Below are positions 6,202 through 8,439 of a stretch of 8,439 bases of DNA, piece after piece. Source of the stretch: Deltaproteobacteria bacterium (lineage in GTDB: Bacteria; Desulfobacterota; GWC2-55-46; UBA9637); the NCBI GenBank assembly GCA_016234985.1, contig JACRNK010000063.1:1-8439 (forward strand), written 5' to 3'. The stretch's first letter is position 1. The number at the start of each line of letters is the position of its first letter. The notes below the pieces were generated by a model. It saw only the letters and a program-made list of their open reading frames with translations. It did no database searches and had not been told where the DNA came from. Both the position numbers and the translations under genes were made by a program.

Positions 6202-7095
6202 CTATAGTCTTGTGTTGTCCCATCGCCCTGCTTCAGGCGTCTCCACCTTCACCATCTCAGGCTTTGAAAGGTCCACCCTTACAATGGCAGGCGCCTTCAC
6301 AGGCTGGAGCTGAGGCCGGTTCAGGAGAACCTTCATGGCCTCGAAGCTGGCTAATATGCCCACAATATTTGCCATCGGGGATATCACTGTCCACGGGACC
6401 TTCCCTTCTATATACTCCTTTGCCCATCTTGCCATAGATTTTTGATTGATTGAATCAGAGAGTGTGACAGAATAGCGGGCCCTCTCATTTTTTATCTCCA
6501 GTATCTCCCGCTTTATGTCATCTGTGAGATCCCTTCCACGGGAAGGCTGGCTAAGCGCCTCCTCCATGGACATGGAATCGGGCGTGAATGTCATCACCCC
6601 GCCTCTAAAAGGAGGGGTTACAGCAATCCAGATGGAAGGGATTCCCAGGTCCCTTGCAGCGCGATGGATGATGATGCGGGCTACAAGGTTGTCTGTGCAG
6701 TCGATGATGACATCCGTGCCGGCCAGCAGTTCCTTTGAGTTCTCCTCTGTCAGATACTGCGTTGTGACCCTTGAATTTATCTTTGGATTTATGTCCTTGA
6801 GCGCCTCCGCAGCCACCATGGCCTTTGAGCGGCCTATATGGGCGATGGAACAGAGCATCTGCCTTGTCAGATTGCTGACCTCAAATGCATCCCCATCTAT
6901 AAGATGCATATCCTGGATGCCCAATCTGGCGCACTGGATAGCTGCGATCCCGCCTACTCCTCCGAGTCCCACAATAGCGACCTTGCTCCTGTTCAGCTTT
7001 ATCCCCTCGTCCACTGTGAGGATGCCGATGTTTGTTGCTGCGCAAAAACCTATGGTAGCCGGATTGGCTGTTTTATTGGCTGTTTGGGTCTCCAT
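6202..7095 (-). CDS. E1-like ThiF/MoeB/HesA-family protein, paralogue B
   Basis: A 297-aa protein with the Rossmann-type adenylating fold: glycine loop GLGGVGG (43-49), acidic strand end DGD (67-69), SNLTRQ (74-79), a lysine at 91 and DCTDN (132-136), matching MoeB positions that bind ATP and Mg. It should activate a carboxylate, classically the C-terminus of a small ubiquitin-like or peptide substrate. Odd points: no zinc CxxC pairs, no cysteine where ThiF or MoeB carry the catalytic one (the segment reads WIAVTPPFRGG), and threonine 21 where MoeB and paralogue A have the arginine given across the dimer. The C-terminus is GRWDNTRL. The start is the ATG at 7095 with a strong AGGAGG (7103-7108) 7 nt upstream; the longer open frame to 7257 is repeat sequence. 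Next gene is 8 nt away. The substrate is unknown. Confidence 0.88.
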   Translation of the reverse strand: METQTANKTANPATIGFCAATNIGILTVDEGIKLNRSKVAIVGLGGVGGIAAIQCARLGIQDMHLIDGDAFEVSNLTRQMLCSIAHIGRSKAMVAAEALKDINPKINSRVTTQYLTEENSKELLAGTDVIIDCTDNLVARIIIHRAARDLGIPSIWIAVTPPFRGGVMTFTPDSMSMEEALSQPSRGRDLTDDIKREILEIKNERARYSVTLSDSINQKSMARWAKEYIEGKVPWTVISPMANIVGILASFEAMKVLLNRPQLQPVKAPAIVRVDLSKPEMVKVETPEAGRWDNTRL

Positions 7096-7102
7096 AAAAA
7101 AA

Positions 7103-7108
7103 CCTCCT
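7103..7108 (-). promoter_or_regulatory. Ribosome binding site that fixes the ThiF-B start
   Basis: AGGAGG on the minus strand, 7 nt before the ATG at 7095 across a pure T run. It shows that the open frame continuing to 7257 is not part of the protein. Confidence 0.8.
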
Positions 7109-7129
7109 ATTTTGTTTTCATTTGCTCCG

Positions 7130-7200
7130 AAAATCTCCCCTAACCCCTCTTTTCCAAAGAGGGGAACTTGAGCTTTCCCCCTTTGACAAAGGGGGATTTT
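7130..7200. repeat. Double-hairpin palindromic repeat in the ThiF-A/ThiF-B spacer
   Basis: Two perfect hairpins side by side: CCCCTCTTT (7144-7152) with AAAGAGGGG (7156-7164), and TCCCCCTTTG (7176-7185) with CAAAGGGGGA (7187-7196). The outer bases (AAAATCTCCCC at 7130-7140 and GGGGGATTTT at 7191-7200) are also complementary with one bulge, so the whole unit is palindromic. It looks like the dispersed 'CCCCCTTTG..CAAAGGGGG' repeats common in some environmental bacterial genomes (recollection, not searched). It may attenuate or stabilise the transcript between the two E1 genes. The remaining spacer bases (7096-7129 and 7201-7231) hold only the ribosome site. Confidence 0.8.
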
Positions 7201-7231
7201 TTCATTGGTATCTATATTCGCCCTTAAAGGG

Positions 7232-8080
7232 CTACAGTGTCGCATAATCCCATCCACCTGCCGGCGGCTCAGAGATAGTTACAGGCGGACTTGATGAGAG
7301 GTCAATGATAATCCCCTTTGGGGCGCGGGCCAGGGGATCCCTCCCTGTAAGTACTTGCACCGCCTCATGGAAGCTGAAGAGGGACAACAGGTGTGCCCTG
7401 ACAGGGGTGATGATCCAGCCATCCTTTCCGTCGCAATAATCCTGCGCCCACTGGGCCGGGGCCCCTAATTTGACCGAATGCCACGCCCTCTTCTTTTTGA
7501 TATCTGCAATCTGTTGTCTTAGTTCCATGTCTGTGAGCTTCTTCCCCATGCCAGGGAGGTTCAATGCCTTCTCATAAGGAACGCCTGTTGGGAGGAATGT
7601 TGAAACAAAACCCCTGGTCGGGGGGCTCCCTGACATTCCTATGCTCGGAATGCCGAGTTCTCTGGCTGTCCTGTGGATTATCACCCGCGTAGGCATATCA
7701 TCTACAGCCTCCATAACTATATCGTTACCTTTTATCAATTCTACAACATTATCCTCATCCACAGCCGCATGTATTACATTTACCCCCATGAACGGATTTA
7801 TCTCTTTCAACGTCTTTTTTGCAACATCGGCCTTCGGGTGTCCAAGAACCGTTGTAGAGGCCAGCATCTGGCGGTTTATGTTGGATATCTCAAATGTATC
7901 CTTATCAACGCATGTTACATGCCCGACTCCCATCCTCGCGCACAGTATGGCCTCATAACCGCCTACGCCGCCGAGGCCGCAAATAACAACCTTCGCCTTT
8001 CTGAGCCTCTCCTGTTCTTCCCATGAGTAAACCCCGATATTCCTCTTTACCATCTCACTATAAAAAAGGTCCTGGTTCAT
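7232..8080 (-). CDS. E1-like ThiF/MoeB/HesA-family protein, paralogue A
   Basis: A 282-aa member of the same E1-like superfamily and clearly a paralogue of the next gene; shared blocks include IIHRxAR(E/D)LGIPSI, LTD, a WAxxYxxGKxxW segment and a C-terminal GxWDxxxL (here GGWDYATL). Adenylation residues are present: GLGGVGG (35-41), DKD (59-61), SNINRQ (66-71), Lys83 and Asp127. Arg13 in VKRNIGVYSWEEQ aligns with the MoeB arginine that reaches into the partner's ATP site; paralogue B lacks it. No CxxC zinc motif, and the usual catalytic cysteine position reads GMSGSPPTRG. The start ATG (8080) overlaps the cupin stop as TGATG, with a purine-rich GGGAGAGG stretch upstream; a GTG at 8083 is the alternative. 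It likely acts in the cytoplasm with its paralogue, possibly as a heterodimer (inference). The substrate is unknown. Confidence 0.88.
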   Translation of the reverse strand: MNQDLFYSEMVKRNIGVYSWEEQERLRKAKVVICGLGGVGGYEAILCARMGVGHVTCVDKDTFEISNINRQMLASTTVLGHPKADVAKKTLKEINPFMGVNVIHAAVDEDNVVELIKGNDIVMEAVDDMPTRVIIHRTARELGIPSIGMSGSPPTRGFVSTFLPTGVPYEKALNLPGMGKKLTDMELRQQIADIKKKRAWHSVKLGAPAQWAQDYCDGKDGWIITPVRAHLLSLFSFHEAVQVLTGRDPLARAPKGIIIDLSSSPPVTISEPPAGGWDYATL

Positions 8081-8439
8081 CACACCCCCCTCTCCCTGTC
8101 GAGGCTTTCCTCGTAATTCCCTCTGAGCACAGTATGGATGAAGTAGCCGCTCCCCTCAATCAACCTGTAAGAGTGAACTACCCCCTTTGGTATAAATACA
8201 GTAGACGGGGAGCTGACGATATGCGTCTCGCCGTCAAGCGTCACCTCTGCCTTCAACCCTCCCATGTCATTTTCATCCGAAAAGAAGAGATAGACGCTGC
8301 TGACATTGTGAGCGTGGGAATCCACATACTTCGGCTGATCCAATTTGACTCCTGACGCCTTTCTCACCATGATGTAACAATCGGATTCCGGCAGCATCTT
8401 CTCTTCAATGAATACCCGCCTAACCCCCGGCGCATCATC
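8080..8439 (-). CDS. Cupin-domain protein (partial, 5' end outside window)
   Basis: The frame is open to the window edge (119 codons visible), so the true start lies upstream; the internal ATG at 8397 is not a credible start because the preceding residues DDAPGVRRVFIEEK are continuous with it. The visible part is one cupin beta-barrel domain: SHAHNVSSVYLFF with a metal-binding HxH pair, then VFIPKGVVHSY with the PxGxxH histidine, followed by a final strand GYFIHTVLRG. Such a domain could be a metal-dependent enzyme or a small-molecule sensor; nothing here decides which. The canonical glutamate of motif 1 is not obvious in the usual spacing. Its stop overlaps the ThiF-A start, so the two genes should be translated together and probably serve the same pathway. 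Confidence 0.82.
   Translation of the reverse strand, partial: DDAPGVRRVFIEEKMLPESDCYIMVRKASGVKLDQPKYVDSHAHNVSSVYLFFSDENDMGGLKAEVTLDGETHIVSSPSTVFIPKGVVHSYRLIEGSGYFIHTVLRGNYEESLDRERGV

Noticed and set aside
6515..7171. Long plus-strand open frame (218 codons) opposite ThiF-B
   Set aside because: It is the complement of a well-supported E1-like gene, has serine-rich nonsense content, and runs into the palindromic repeat.
7176..7200. Hairpin followed by T run as a rho-independent terminator
   Set aside because: The T run is on the plus strand, where no gene is present; in the transcribed direction no T tract follows the last stem closely. Better explained as part of the palindromic repeat.
7096..7257. 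N-terminal extension of ThiF-B by 54 residues
   Set aside because: The extension translates the palindromic repeat and overlaps the ThiF-A stop; a strong AGGAGG directs the start at 7095.

Overview
The window reads as chromosome from a Gram-negative bacterium, probably an anaerobe or a Nitrospirota/deltaproteobacterial-type lineage. This placement is inferred from the gene content (ftsK followed by a LolA-type secreted protein), the protein style and the repeat types; it is not proven. Every gene I can support lies on the minus strand, so the window is described in transcription order, from high to low coordinates.

Right half (8439 to about 4588, visibly richer in G+C): a tightly packed operon-like run. 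It starts with a cupin protein cut by the window edge, then an E1-like ThiF/MoeB/HesA-fold protein (here 'ThiF-A'). A 136-bp spacer with two perfect hairpins follows, then a second, paralogous E1-like protein ('ThiF-B'), a small DUF441/YeaL-type membrane protein, a TusA-family sulfur carrier with an intact CPxxxxK motif, and an exported alpha/beta hydrolase gene that appears broken by an internal deletion plus frameshift. The two E1 paralogues keep the nucleotide-binding and adenylation residues but lack the zinc CxxC pairs and the usual catalytic cysteine. They differ at the N-terminal arginine that MoeB donates across its dimer, and they share an unusual C-terminus of the form GxWDxxxL. This is the best candidate for an undescribed system: a possible asymmetric E1-like pair working with a TusA sulfur carrier and a cupin.

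Middle (4587 to 4093): a gap of about 495 bp without an intact gene. It holds a perfect 23-bp tandem duplication, a short inverted repeat, a relic or very small gene resembling the haem-uptake protein HemP/HmuP, and a roughly 158-bp palindromic element with 17-19 bp terminal inverted repeats. The element supplies the last residues and stop codon of the HemP-like frame, and at its other end a perfect TATAAT box facing nadC.

Left half (4092 to 1, lower G+C): a housekeeping run of nadC (NAD synthesis), birA (biotin ligase without a DNA-binding domain), ftsK (DNA translocase) and the first 26 codons of a secreted protein that is most likely lolA. nadC and birA overlap as TGATG, ftsK follows after 50 bp and lolA after 14 bp. 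nadC carries two repeat sequences inside its reading frame (a 36-nt hairpin repeat and a heptamer array), and the lolA start codon sits inside another heptamer array. No tRNA, rRNA or CRISPR array was seen.
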